64,000 bases of DNA from JADFRG01 sp048054495 (GTDB lineage: Bacteria > Chloroflexota > Anaerolineae > Anaerolineales > E44-bin32), in the NCBI GenBank assembly GCA_048054495.1, contig JBGMQN010000071.1, positions 14,494-78,493 on the forward strand. The letters run 5' to 3'. The notes beneath the pieces were generated by a model. The model searched no databases, was not told where the DNA came from, and saw nothing but the letters and a program-made list of their open reading frames with translations. A program made the position numbers and the translations under genes. Of the stretch, positions 52,963-60,573 are shown one piece after another (position 1 is the first letter of the stretch; every line of letters begins with the position of its first letter).

Positions 52963-54483
52963 CTATTCCCATTCGATCGTCGCGGGCGGCTTGCTCGTGA
53001 TGTCATAAACCACGCGATTAATGCCGGAGACCTCGTTGACGATCCGACTGCTGATCCGAGCAAGCAGATCGTGTGGTAAGCGAGCCCAGTCGGCCGTCAT
53101 GAAGTCCTCCGTTGCCACGACTCGCAAAGCAATCGTCTCTCCATAAGTGCGCTGGTCTCCCATCACACCCACCGATCGCACGGGCAATAGCACAGCAAAC
53201 GCCTGAGACACTTCATGCGAATGCAATTCGTCCGTAAGGATTCGATCCGCCGCACGCAGTTGCTCGAGTCGAGGCGGCGTGACCTCGCCCAAACACCTGA
53301 TGGCGAGACCCGGGCCAGGGAACGGATGGCGCTCCAGCAGCTCGTCCGGCAAGCCGAGCTCGCGCCCCACTTTGCGGACCTCATCTTTAAAGAGCGATCG
53401 CAGAGGTTCGACAAGCGCGAAGTCCATGTCCGCCGGTAGCCCTCCCACGTTGTGATGGGTCTTGATCCGAGCTGCCACTTCACGATCTCTGCCGCTAGAT
53501 TCAACGACATCCGGGTAGATCGTGCCCTGCACTAGGAAGCGCGGACGCTCGATACGTTCAGCGGCCTCTTCAAATACTCGAATGAACTGCTCGCCGATGA
53601 CCCGGCGCTTCTGCTCGGGATCGGTGACACCAGTCAGGCTGTCCAGAAATCTTTCAGATGCATCAATTACCTGCAGTTGGCCGCCAAGCAGCGGACCCAG
53701 GCTCGCTGCAACCATGGCCTGTTCGCCGCTGCGAAGCAAGCCCGTGTCCACAAACACACACTCGAGTCGTTCTCCCAGGGCTCGATAAGCCAGTACGGAC
53801 GCCACAGCAGAATCGACGCCACCGCTTACAGCCGCGACCGCGCTTCCCTCGTCCACCTGCTGCTGAATGCTCCGAATGGCTTGAGGAACTATGGAAGAAG
53901 GGGACCAATCGGTGCTTGCCCCGCATATATCCACTGCGAATCGGCGCAATATTTCGCCGCCCCCCTGCGTATGTTCGACCTCGGGGTGGAATTGCAGTCC
54001 ATAAATCCGAGCGATCCGATTACCCATCGCCGCGTGGGGCGAATTCTTCGAGCTGGCTATGACCTGAAATCCGCTGGGCAAAACATCCACACGGTCGCCG
54101 TGCGACATCCAGACCTGATGCGATCCATGTTCAAGAAGGCCGTCTCCATCAACGACAATGATCTCCGCCGCTCCGTACTCGCGAGATTGGGCAGGAGCGA
54201 CTGTCCCTCCTAGCGCGTCGGCGAGAGCCTGCATTCCGTAACAGATCCCCAGGATCGGTTGCCCAGACTCGAGAACGAAACCAGGTATGCGAGGCGCTTC
54301 TTCTTCGTAGATGGAGGCCGGTCCGCCAGACAGGATGTAGCCGGAGGGATTTACGGCCAGAATATCTTCGGCGGGTGCGTCATACGGAAAGAGCTCACAA
54401 TAGACCTGAGCCTCTCGCACTCGGCGCGCGATCAGATGTGAGGTTTGGGATCCGAAGTCGAGGATGGCGATCGTGTCGATCAT
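52963..54483 (-). CDS. guaA: GMP synthase (glutamine-hydrolysing)
   Basis: 506 residues from ATG 54483 (an in-frame TTG at 54486 is possible). The class I glutaminase domain has nucleophile Cys in GICYGMQALADALG and His-Glu in LQFHPEVEHT. The ATP pyrophosphatase domain has the P-loop AVSGGVDSAVAS and the C-terminal dimerisation domain ends VVYDITSKPPATIEWE. It converts XMP to GMP. It is 6 bp from the xpt stop, so xanthine salvage and GMP formation are cotranscribed. Confidence 0.95.
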   Translation of the reverse strand: MIDTIAILDFGSQTSHLIARRVREAQVYCELFPYDAPAEDILAVNPSGYILSGGPASIYEEEAPRIPGFVLESGQPILGICYGMQALADALGGTVAPAQSREYGAAEIIVVDGDGLLEHGSHQVWMSHGDRVDVLPSGFQVIASSKNSPHAAMGNRIARIYGLQFHPEVEHTQGGGEILRRFAVDICGASTDWSPSSIVPQAIRSIQQQVDEGSAVAAVSGGVDSAVASVLAYRALGERLECVFVDTGLLRSGEQAMVAASLGPLLGGQLQVIDASERFLDSLTGVTDPEQKRRVIGEQFIRVFEEAAERIERPRFLVQGTIYPDVVESSGRDREVAARIKTHHNVGGLPADMDFALVEPLRSLFKDEVRKVGRELGLPDELLERHPFPGPGLAIRCLGEVTPPRLEQLRAADRILTDELHSHEVSQAFAVLLPVRSVGVMGDQRTYGETIALRVVATEDFMTADWARLPHDLLARISSRIVNEVSGINRVVYDITSKPPATIEWE

Positions 54484-54489
54484 CAAGGA

Positions 54490-55065
54490 CTATTCGCCCT
54501 CAAATACGATCTTGCCATCGCTCATATCGGTGATTACCGCCAGGGCTTCAATAGGCACTTCCAGATGGCCCAGCAGGTCGCGGCCGCCCTCAAATTGCTT
54601 CTCGATCAAGGCGCCGATGCCGACCACCGAAGCCCCTGCCGCGCTGGCCAACCGTACCAATCCCATGATGGTCTGGCCAGAGGCAAGGAAATCATCGATG
54701 ATCAACACCCTTTCCTCGAGGCCCAAATACTCAGGCGAGACGATCAGCTCCACCGTTCGCCCCTTGGTGTGCGAAGGAGCCAGCGTCAGAAAAATCTGAT
54801 CCGGCATGGTGATGGGTTTGGACTTCCGCGCGTAAACTACGGGCAAGCCCAGTTCGGCGGCCGTGGTCAAGGCAGGAGCGATGCCTGAAATCTCGGCTGT
54901 CAGTACTTTGGAGGCGGATACCCCGTGAAAGCGCTTTGCGAGTTCCTTTCCGCATGCAACCATCAAGCCGGGATCGACCTGATGGTTGATGAATCCGTCG
55001 ACTTTTAGGATGCCTCCACCGAGGTTGGCGCCATCTTGCAGGATTCGCTGTTCGAGGAGTTTCAT
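54490..55065 (-). CDS. xpt: Xanthine phosphoribosyltransferase
   Basis: 191 residues, typical Xpt: LLEQRILQDGANLGGGILKVDGFINHQ start, YARKSKPITM, and the PRPP motif RVLIIDDFLASGQT. It makes XMP from xanthine and PRPP, feeding the adjacent guaA. A TAAAAT at 55092-55097 (minus) is a likely -10, leaving a leader of about 20-25 nt. I see no purine riboswitch pattern in the short divergent spacer shared with lexA. Confidence 0.92.
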   Translation of the reverse strand: MKLLEQRILQDGANLGGGILKVDGFINHQVDPGLMVACGKELAKRFHGVSASKVLTAEISGIAPALTTAAELGLPVVYARKSKPITMPDQIFLTLAPSHTKGRTVELIVSPEYLGLEERVLIIDDFLASGQTIMGLVRLASAAGASVVGIGALIEKQFEGGRDLLGHLEVPIEALAVITDMSDGKIVFEGE

Positions 55066-55154
55066 GCTCTTGATCTCAGTAGGGTTGCTCGATTTTACAA
55101 CCGGCGCAATGTGCGGCCAAGCTCAGCACAAGAATCCAATGGCACACATTTCAC

Positions 55155-55183
55155 TTGACATAGAACGGATGTTCCGCTAGAAT
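55155..55183 (+). promoter_or_regulatory. lexA promoter with SOS box in the spacer
   Basis: TTGACA (55155-55160), 17-bp spacer, TAGAAT (55178-55183). The spacer holds the palindrome GAAC-GGAT-GTTC, so bound LexA would block RNA polymerase directly. Confidence 0.85.
55163..55174. promoter_or_regulatory. LexA operator GAACN4GTTC
   Basis: Perfect 4-4-4 palindrome of the Gram-positive (Cheo-box) SOS type, located between -35 and -10 of lexA: autorepression. A second weaker site is not seen. Confidence 0.82.
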
Positions 55184-55230
55184 ACGAACAAGCGTGCGGA
55201 TTTCCGCGCAAGCCGCGCAAGGAGGCTGCA

Positions 55231-55881
55231 ATGGCTCGAGGCAAGCTGTCGGATCGCCAACGCAAAATGCTCGATTTTATACGAATGTTCAGTCTGCAGC
55301 GTGGTTATCCGCCTTCCATTCGAGAGATCGGGGCGGCGGTAGATATCTCGTCGACATCCGTTGTGAATTACAACCTGAACCGTCTGGTCGACCAGGGATA
55401 CCTGGATCGTGACCAGAATGTCTCACGTGGCCTTCGGCTAACGGAGAAACTCTCTTCGCAGGTGAGCGGCATTGTGCGCGTACCGCTGGTGGGCCGGATC
55501 TTTGCCAGCGAGCCGGTGCCGATTCCGAGCTCCGATTCTCCGATGTTTGGGGCAGATGAGGCGATTGAGATCACGCAGGACTTGCTCAGCACCACGGAAG
55601 ACCTCTTCGCGCTTGAGGTGAAGGGAGACTCGATGATCGACGCCATGATCAGCGAAGGGGATATTGTGGTTATGCAGCGGAGGTCGGAATGGTCGAATGG
55701 GGACATGGTCGCGGTTTGGCTCAAAGATAAGGAAGAGACCACGCTCAAGCATATCTATCGCGAGGGAAATACCGTGCGATTGCAGCCTGCCAATCCCACC
55801 ATGAAGCCGATCCTCATTGAGAACCCGGAGAACTTGGAAGTTCAGGGCAAGGTGATGCTGGTCCTGCGGCAGCTCGATTGA
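55231..55881 (+). CDS. lexA: LexA SOS repressor
   Basis: 216 residues. Winged-helix DNA-binding domain (about 1-70) with PSIREIGAAVDISSTSVVNYNL, and a peptidase domain with catalytic Ser134 (KGDSM) and Lys173 (TTLKHI). The autocleavage site that is usually Ala-Gly reads RIFASEP, giving Ala92-Ser93. RecA filaments trigger cleavage and SOS induction. AAGGAGG precedes ATG by a good spacing. It is controlled by its own operator between -35 and -10. Confidence 0.93.
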   Translation: MARGKLSDRQRKMLDFIRMFSLQRGYPPSIREIGAAVDISSTSVVNYNLNRLVDQGYLDRDQNVSRGLRLTEKLSSQVSGIVRVPLVGRIFASEPVPIPSSDSPMFGADEAIEITQDLLSTTEDLFALEVKGDSMIDAMISEGDIVVMQRRSEWSNGDMVAVWLKDKEETTLKHIYREGNTVRLQPANPTMKPILIENPENLEVQGKVMLVLRQLD

Positions 55882-56012
55882 AGCTGTAGCCCGAGGACTT
55901 TTAATGTTGCCTGGCGAATCCAGGTCGCTGGGTTTCTGATTCGGTCGCGCCCTTCGAACCCAGGGAACTTAGATCCGAGTTCAGGCTCTTGCGGTGAGAT
56001 GTCGCTCAGGAG

Positions 56013-56801
56013 CTAGGTGATGGAGGCTAGTTCAGCCCTGGCTTGCGCGATCTCAAGCTCAAGATCCTTGGCAGTCTGACCCAGCAGGTCCTGGCCGGAT
56101 TGGCGGGCCATACTCACATCGAGCTGAAGCTGGACCAGCGCCGAACTGGAAAGCTCATCCAGCTGCCGATTGAGTACCGCGATAAGTTGGTCAAGTCTCA
56201 GGACCTCAGCCGCCATTTCTGCCAGGAGTTCTTCTCGAGACCGGGTCACTTTCTGGGGCGGACGATCGGGCCGCTGCTGCAGCTCGAGAAGGGCATTGAG
56301 ATCCTGTCCCTCGTACGCGGCATTGACCGCAGCCATCATCTCCTCCCGCCACTCCTTTTCCTCCGCATCAGTGGTCAAATCCGGATGAAAGCGCTTGGCC
56401 AGCTCCCGATACAGAGCTTTTAGCTCCGACTGCTCTGGCGGGGGAGCCGTGCGGGGCCGTTCAGTCTGCGGCCTGCGTGGGGTCCAGGCGCGTTCAAATT
56501 GTTGGACCACATCCGGCGCCTGCTCCAGGTCCTTTCCCCATTGTGCGCGCCGTTCGGCCGCGTGCCGCGATTTGCGTAGCTGAGCCTGTAGGTCGGCAAG
56601 CTGATGTTCGAGTGGCCGGATGCGTACTTCGAGCTGTCTCTCAAATTCCGCCAGAGATACGCGCATATCGAAGAGCTCGAGCTCCAGCTCGGCTACGGTT
56701 TCCTGTTGCATGGAGATTTTGGCCCGCAGGGATCTTAGTTCGGGGTCAGTGGCTTCGCGGATCGCACTGGAAAGCGAGGATCGATTGCGGCGACCGAACA
56801 T
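56013..56801 (-). CDS. J-domain protein with flanking coiled coils
   Basis: 262 residues. A long N-terminal coiled coil (about 18-85), a Pro/Arg linker, then a J domain with the diagnostic HPD in LYRELAKRFHPDLTTDAEEKEW, and a second coiled coil (about 185-262). J domains stimulate DnaK ATPase, and the coils likely recruit clients or oligomerise. No dnaK is in the window. ATG 56801 is 7 nt after TACAAT, a leaderless arrangement. Confidence 0.8.
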   Translation of the reverse strand: MFGRRNRSSLSSAIREATDPELRSLRAKISMQQETVAELELELFDMRVSLAEFERQLEVRIRPLEHQLADLQAQLRKSRHAAERRAQWGKDLEQAPDVVQQFERAWTPRRPQTERPRTAPPPEQSELKALYRELAKRFHPDLTTDAEEKEWREEMMAAVNAAYEGQDLNALLELQQRPDRPPQKVTRSREELLAEMAAEVLRLDQLIAVLNRQLDELSSSALVQLQLDVSMARQSGQDLLGQTAKDLELEIAQARAELASIT

Positions 56802-56808
56802 TCGTTGG

Positions 56809-56814
56809 ATTGTA
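56809..56814 (-). promoter_or_regulatory. -10 TACAAT for the J-domain gene
   Basis: Ends 7 nt before ATG 56801; lies just after the enoyl-CoA hydratase stop. Confidence 0.5.
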
Positions 56815-56828
56815 CACGAAGCGCTGCC

Positions 56829-57608
56829 CTAGGATCTCGCGCGATGATTATTGCGTGAGACGAATCGGGAAGAGGTTTCCAGGTGGGCGGGTGCTGCCCA
56901 AAGGTCGAGGAACAAGGCCCGCTCTTGAGCAAGCGCCTCGGCGGGGGGAAGCTCGATTCCAGCTTGCAGTAGCCGTTTGACGCTGCGAACAGCATCAGGA
57001 TCTCTCTGCGCTATCTCCTCGGCTATTAGGGAACCGGCTTCCAGAGCCTGCCCCTTGGTAACGATGCGATTCACGAGTCCGTACTCTTGGGCCTCGGAGG
57101 AGGAGAGCACGCGTCCGATAGCCAGCCACTCCATCGCACGACTATATCCCACGATGCGCATCAGGCGCTGTCCCCCGCCCCACGCAGGAGTAATCCCAAG
57201 TCGAATGTGCATGCATCCGAGGGAGGCGCCCTCCGCCATGATTCGAAGGTCGCATGCAAGTGCGACCTTCGCGCCGCCACCCAATGCTGGGCCCTCGATC
57301 GCGGCGATCGTGGGGAAGGGAAGCGATTCCAGTGCCACTAGCGCATCCCCCATTGTGCCCACCAGTCGAGCGCCGTCCAGTCGGTCGGGGTACTTGTCGA
57401 GCTCATACAGATCGCCGCCGGTACAAAACGTGCCATTAGCCCCGGTCACGATCAAGACCCGCAAATCAGGCTCCTTGTGCGCTGAGCTCACAGCGGCAGA
57501 AAAGCTTTCCATCGCCTTCCAATTGAGCGCATTGCGCAGCTGAGGCCGGTTGATGGTCAGCAGGCCAACGCCGGTGGAAGTCCTCTCAAACAGAATGCTG
57601 GTTGTCAG
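56829..57608 (-). CDS. Enoyl-CoA hydratase/isomerase (crotonase family), CTG start
   Basis: 259 residues if begun at CTG 57608, which is 8 nt after a clean AAGGAG (57617-57622). The first in-frame ATG is 57512 and would remove the conserved GLLTINRPQLRNALN segment, so the upstream start is needed. The oxyanion motifs FCTGGDLYEL and EGPALGGGAKVALACDLRIM are intact. It hydrates or isomerises acyl-CoA thioesters in fatty-acid or branched-chain degradation; the exact substrate is unknown. Its -10 (TATACC) overlaps the tRNA-Pro promoter on the other strand. Confidence 0.85.
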   Translation of the reverse strand: MTTSILFERTSTGVGLLTINRPQLRNALNWKAMESFSAAVSSAHKEPDLRVLIVTGANGTFCTGGDLYELDKYPDRLDGARLVGTMGDALVALESLPFPTIAAIEGPALGGGAKVALACDLRIMAEGASLGCMHIRLGITPAWGGGQRLMRIVGYSRAMEWLAIGRVLSSSEAQEYGLVNRIVTKGQALEAGSLIAEEIAQRDPDAVRSVKRLLQAGIELPPAEALAQERALFLDLWAAPAHLETSSRFVSRNNHRARS

Positions 57609-57634
57609 AAAAAGCTCTCCTTGAACCGCTCTGG

Positions 57635-57640
57635 TATACT
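57635..57640 (+). promoter_or_regulatory. Extended -10 (TGG-TATACT) for tRNA-Pro
   Basis: Ends 10 nt before the mature tRNA 5' end. The same bases on the minus strand read TATACC for the hydratase gene, so the two promoters overlap. Confidence 0.6.
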
Positions 57641-57650
57641 CGTCGCCGGC

Positions 57651-57726
57651 CGGGGTGTGGCGCAGTTGGAAGCGCGCCGCGTTTGGGACGCGGAGGTCGG
57701 CGGTTCAAGTCCGCCCACCCCGACCA
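57651..57726 (+). tRNA. tRNA-Pro (anticodon TGG)
   Basis: 76 nt. Acceptor CGGGGTG pairs with CACCCCG; anticodon stem CCGCG / CGCGG with loop TTTGGGA; T arm GGCGG-TTCAAGT-CCGCC. The 3' CCA is encoded. Confidence 0.96.
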
Positions 57727-57784
57727 TCTCAGTACCCCTTAGGCGCAACTTATCAATATAACCCGGATTCAATGAGAAGGTGCG

Positions 57785-58108
57785 GTGCGCGGGAAGCGGA
57801 GTTCGATCGCTAGAACCAAAATCGATTTGGTGCTTGTTAGCGCGCGCTACGAGCCGGAAACAAGGAGACTGATCTTCGCGCGTGGTTTCGCGCGCCGCGG
57901 GCAGGTGTGGACGGACATCAAGCTTTTTGACCGCGCAAGTCTCGTTGAGGGCTTGAAGAAGGGCCAGAAGATCGTGACGGGCCGGAGCTCAGCTCTCGCA
58001 GGCGATTTCGAAAACCTTTCTCCCATTCACGTGGGCTCGGAAGAACAACTCTTTGCCGGAGGGGTGAGCGAGCACGCCGGTGACGACTTAAGGCTTCCTA
58101 TCTTTTAG
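57785..58108 (+). CDS. Small hypothetical protein between tRNA genes
   Basis: 107 residues from GTG 57785, with AAGG 5 nt upstream. Basic N-terminus (MRGKRSSIARTK) then LVLVSARYEPETRRLIFARGFARRGQVWTDIKLFDRASLVEGL and an ending with LAGDFENLSPIHVG. It is predicted soluble and beta-rich, with no motif that I recognise. It is flanked by tRNA-Pro and tRNA-Gly. Base use looks like that of its neighbours and the frame is intact, so I call it real with reserve. Confidence 0.6.
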   Translation: MRGKRSSIARTKIDLVLVSARYEPETRRLIFARGFARRGQVWTDIKLFDRASLVEGLKKGQKIVTGRSSALAGDFENLSPIHVGSEEQLFAGGVSEHAGDDLRLPIF

Positions 58109-58156
58109 GGATCGATCCCCGATTGCGGCGTCAGATAAGTAGATTGGTCCGCGTGG

Positions 58157-58162
58157 TAGAAT
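58157..58162 (+). promoter_or_regulatory. Extended -10 (TGG-TAGAAT) for the tRNA-Gly/tRNA-CAT pair
   Basis: Located 23 nt before the tRNA-Gly 5' end; probably drives both tRNAs up to the terminator at 58352. Confidence 0.6.
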
Positions 58163-58185
58163 GCCCGCGCTTCCTCTCCCTCCAG

Positions 58186-58260
58186 GCGGGCATAGCTCAG
58201 TTGGTAGAGCGCGGGCCTTCCAAGCCCGATGCACGGGTTCGAATCCCGTTGCCCGCTCCA
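58186..58260 (+). tRNA. tRNA-Gly (anticodon TCC)
   Basis: 75 nt. Acceptor GCGGGCA / TGCCCGC; anticodon stem CGGGC / GCCCG with loop CTTCCAA; T arm ACGGG-TTCGAAT-CCCGT. CCA is encoded. Confidence 0.96.
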
Positions 58261-58271
58261 TTTTAGGGAAA

Positions 58272-58347
58272 GGGCCCGTAGCTCAGTGGTTAGAGCGGCC
58301 GGCTCATAACCGGTTGGTCGCAGGTTCGAGTCCTGCCGGGCCCACCA
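58272..58347 (+). tRNA. tRNA with CAT anticodon (tRNA-Ile2 or elongator tRNA-Met)
   Basis: 76 nt. Acceptor GGGCCCG / CGGGCCC with a paired first position, so not the initiator. Anticodon loop CTCATAA; T arm with GCAGG-TTCGAGT-CCTGC; CCA encoded. The stem-loop and variable region (CTCATAACCGG-TTGGTCG) look more like lysidine-modified tRNA-Ile2 than elongator Met, but both share the loop. Confidence 0.88.
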
Positions 58348-58351
58348 AATA

Positions 58352-58375
58352 CCCGCCTTCTGGCGGGCCTTTTAT
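58352..58375 (+). terminator. Terminator after the tRNA pair
   Basis: Stem CCCGCC / GGCGGG with a TTCT loop, followed by CCTTTTATT. Confidence 0.8.
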
Positions 58376-58480
58376 TCCTTAGTCGCACAAATGGCGGTCT
58401 GCACGGAAATAGGAATCAAGGGGAGTTTGGAGTTCGGTTTTATGTGTGCGAGAATAACCGAGCACAGGTGAAATCTACAC

Positions 58481-59404
58481 ATGGATGAAAAGAAGGAAGA
58501 TGTGGGCTTATTAGGACGCATTGCCGGATGGTTTAGGGGCCGGAGAGAGGACCAAGGTCCGGAACCTGACCTGGCTGATACGGCGCCGCTCAGTCCCGAC
58601 AATCTCGATCAGATCCCCGGTGGAAAGATACGCGAGATCCTAGAGGCGGGAAGTGCACAGTCGGTAGGATTAGAGCGTGAAAACAACGAGGATTCGGTCT
58701 TCGTGATGTATGGGGCTTCGTATGGTGAGGAGCCGCTCCCGGAATTTGGCTTGTTTTGCGTAGCCGATGGGGCAGGGGGATTGGGACATGGAGAGCTGGC
58801 AAGCTCGATCGCGCTGAAGGCCGTGGTCAGCAGCCTGATGGAAAATGCGGTGCTAAAAGCGCTGCAACTCGATCAGACCGACCCGGCACCGAGCATTGAG
58901 GACATCGCGCGGCAGGCCATGGAGCATGCCAATGAGGAGGTTATTGATTCGGCCAACGGTGGCGTAACGACGCTGACCGTGGCGATGATCCTCAACGGGC
59001 AAATGGTTATTGGCCACGTCGGTGATAGCCGAGCGTACCTGGTTGAAAATGGCAAATCACGTGTGCTGACCCGTGACCACTCTTACTCATGGCGCCTGGT
59101 CGAAATCGGGCAGATCACCCCAGAAGAAGCGATGGAGCATCCGAAGCGAAATCAACTGTGGAACGCTGTAGGGCAGGGCAATAATCTGGTCATCGAAGTC
59201 GATACCTACCCGCAGCCACACGGAGGCTATCTGTTGCTTTGCTCGGATGGCCTTTGGGGAGAGGTCCCCGAAAATGAACTGAGTTCGGTGGTCACGCTAT
59301 ATGAGGAGCCGAATGAAGCATGTGAGGAACTCGTGCGCGCGGCCAATGCCGCGGGTGGGCCCGACAACATCACTGCCTTGCTAGTAGCCTTCCCTGGGAT
59401 TTAA
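58481..59404 (+). CDS. PP2C-type Ser/Thr phosphatase
   Basis: 307 residues. The first about 55 residues are an Arg/acidic tail (MDEKKEDVGLLGRIAGWFRG) before a complete PP2C domain: CVADGAGGLGHGELAS, HVGDSRAYL, LLCSDGLWGE and GGPDNITALL. It is cytoplasmic with no membrane anchor, unlike the 50214 paralogue. An AGGTGAAA ribosome site precedes ATG. It is monocistronic. It may oppose the same unseen Ser/Thr kinase as the VWA-FHA module. Confidence 0.88.
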   Translation: MDEKKEDVGLLGRIAGWFRGRREDQGPEPDLADTAPLSPDNLDQIPGGKIREILEAGSAQSVGLERENNEDSVFVMYGASYGEEPLPEFGLFCVADGAGGLGHGELASSIALKAVVSSLMENAVLKALQLDQTDPAPSIEDIARQAMEHANEEVIDSANGGVTTLTVAMILNGQMVIGHVGDSRAYLVENGKSRVLTRDHSYSWRLVEIGQITPEEAMEHPKRNQLWNAVGQGNNLVIEVDTYPQPHGGYLLLCSDGLWGEVPENELSSVVTLYEEPNEACEELVRAANAAGGPDNITALLVAFPGI

Positions 59405-59766
59405 AGTTGGCATTCCTAGACACGGTGATCATCCATACCGGCCAGCATCAATTGCTGGCCGATTATTATTGAAAAGCCCTCGATCTTCCTGAACCAGAGC
59501 CGTTTGGCGAAGATCACCGCCGTTAAACAAGTGAACCGCCGAATGTGGGGGGTGCATCCGGCGGTCCAAAACGCTTCGGGGTACTACCGTCCGTGCAGGG
59601 GGAACACGATTTCGGTAGGTTCGTTCCCCTGAGACAAGCCACTAATCTTTCGATCAGGACCGTCCTGCGAGGATCTTATCACACGCGCAGGACGATTTGG
59701 ATTAAGGGGATGTAAACGCCGATTCCCGATACCGCTAAGGCCCCGCCTATGCTATGATCCGCCGCC
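59405..59766. other. 362-bp intergenic region with a run of hairpins
   Basis: Holds a terminator-like hairpin after the phosphatase gene (59439-59461, GGCCAGC / GCTGGCC, weak T-tract), then three more stems: 59535-59541 with 59559-59565; 59598-59605 with 59623-59630; 59661-59669 with 59686-59694 (9 bp). There is no ORF with a ribosome site. It is a candidate structured RNA. The right end carries the 59767 promoter. Confidence 0.5.
59753..59758 (+). promoter_or_regulatory. Extended -10 (TGC-TATGAT) for the LysM gene
   Basis: Ends 8 nt before GTG 59767; leaderless arrangement. Confidence 0.55.
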
Positions 59767-60504
59767 GTGGGAAGTGTACGTCGACCGACGTGGCGGCAAT
59801 TCTTGCCATTCTTGCTCATCAATGTTGCGGTTTCCGCCGCGACGGTGCTTCTGGTCCTTACCTTCTTTGGACGGAAAGATTCGCTCCCAGCTCCAGTTCC
59901 TACGCCGACATTCGATGTAGCAAGTCGTTTGGAGAGTGCGATACCCACGCCTGCTCCCACAGTCCCACCTTCTCCCACTCCCGTGACCTACACCGTCCAG
60001 CCAGGCGACACGCTTGGAGCGATTTCCGCCAAGCTTGAGATTCCGATTGAAAACCTCATGGCCGCCAACGGGCTCTCTAATCCAGATGCCCTATCGGCAG
60101 GCCAGGTCCTGACCCTTCCCTCGTCGGACGATCCGCTCCCTCCAACGGCTGAACCGCCAGGCGTTGTCATCACCGCCACTCCCGAAGGGCTTCCTCAGGT
60201 CGTCATTCGCGGCGCCTACGAGCGCGAGAATCTTGAGCAGGAATTTATCTATCTCGAAAACATAGGGGGAGTTGCGGTCATGGCCGGATGGTCGCTCTAC
60301 GACGGGGAGGGAAATACATTCACGTTTCCTGGATTCACGTTGTATCGAGGAGGGGGAGTGAATGTCTATTCGCGAGCCGGCAACAATTCCGTAATCAATC
60401 TCTACTGGGGAATGGATGAACCTCTGTGGACCCCAGGGAAAGTGATCACGCTGTTAGATGATAAGGGTCAAGTTCACTCTACCTTCCGAGTTCCAGAAGG
60501 CTAG
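59767..60504 (+). CDS. Membrane-anchored LysM and lamin-tail domain protein
   Basis: 245 residues. An N-terminal membrane anchor (about 12-32) and a Pro/Thr linker are followed by a LysM domain (YTVQPGDTLGAISAKLEIPIENLMAANGL...LSAGQVLTLP, about 77-120) that binds peptidoglycan sugars, another linker, and a C-terminal lamin-tail-like Ig domain (EFIYLENIGGVAVMAGWSLYDGEGNTFTFPGFTL). It is probably a cell-wall surface protein. GTG 59767 is leaderless behind an extended -10. A strong bidirectional terminator follows. Confidence 0.82.
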   Translation: MGSVRRPTWRQFLPFLLINVAVSAATVLLVLTFFGRKDSLPAPVPTPTFDVASRLESAIPTPAPTVPPSPTPVTYTVQPGDTLGAISAKLEIPIENLMAANGLSNPDALSAGQVLTLPSSDDPLPPTAEPPGVVITATPEGLPQVVIRGAYERENLEQEFIYLENIGGVAVMAGWSLYDGEGNTFTFPGFTLYRGGGVNVYSRAGNNSVINLYWGMDEPLWTPGKVITLLDDKGQVHSTFRVPEG

Positions 60505-60525
60505 TAAATCGGTGGTTAAAATAGA

Positions 60526-60560
60526 AAAACCCCGGCGTGAGATCGCCGGGGTTTTATTTT
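60526..60560. terminator. Bidirectional terminator between the LysM gene and tatA
   Basis: 12-bp perfect stem, AAAACCCCGGCG / CGCCGGGGTTTT, with a 6-nt loop and T- and A-tracts on both sides; serves the convergent genes. Confidence 0.9.
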
Positions 60561-60573
60561 AAGATTGTTTGAC

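Noticed and set aside
55066..55150. Purine riboswitch upstream of xpt
   Set aside because: The predicted leader is only about 20-25 nt, too short for the aptamer, and the conserved loop pairs are absent.
59542..59631. 29-codon ORF beginning ATG TGG in the hairpin region
   Set aside because: No Shine-Dalgarno site or leaderless -10, and it lies across two RNA stems, so structure explains it better.
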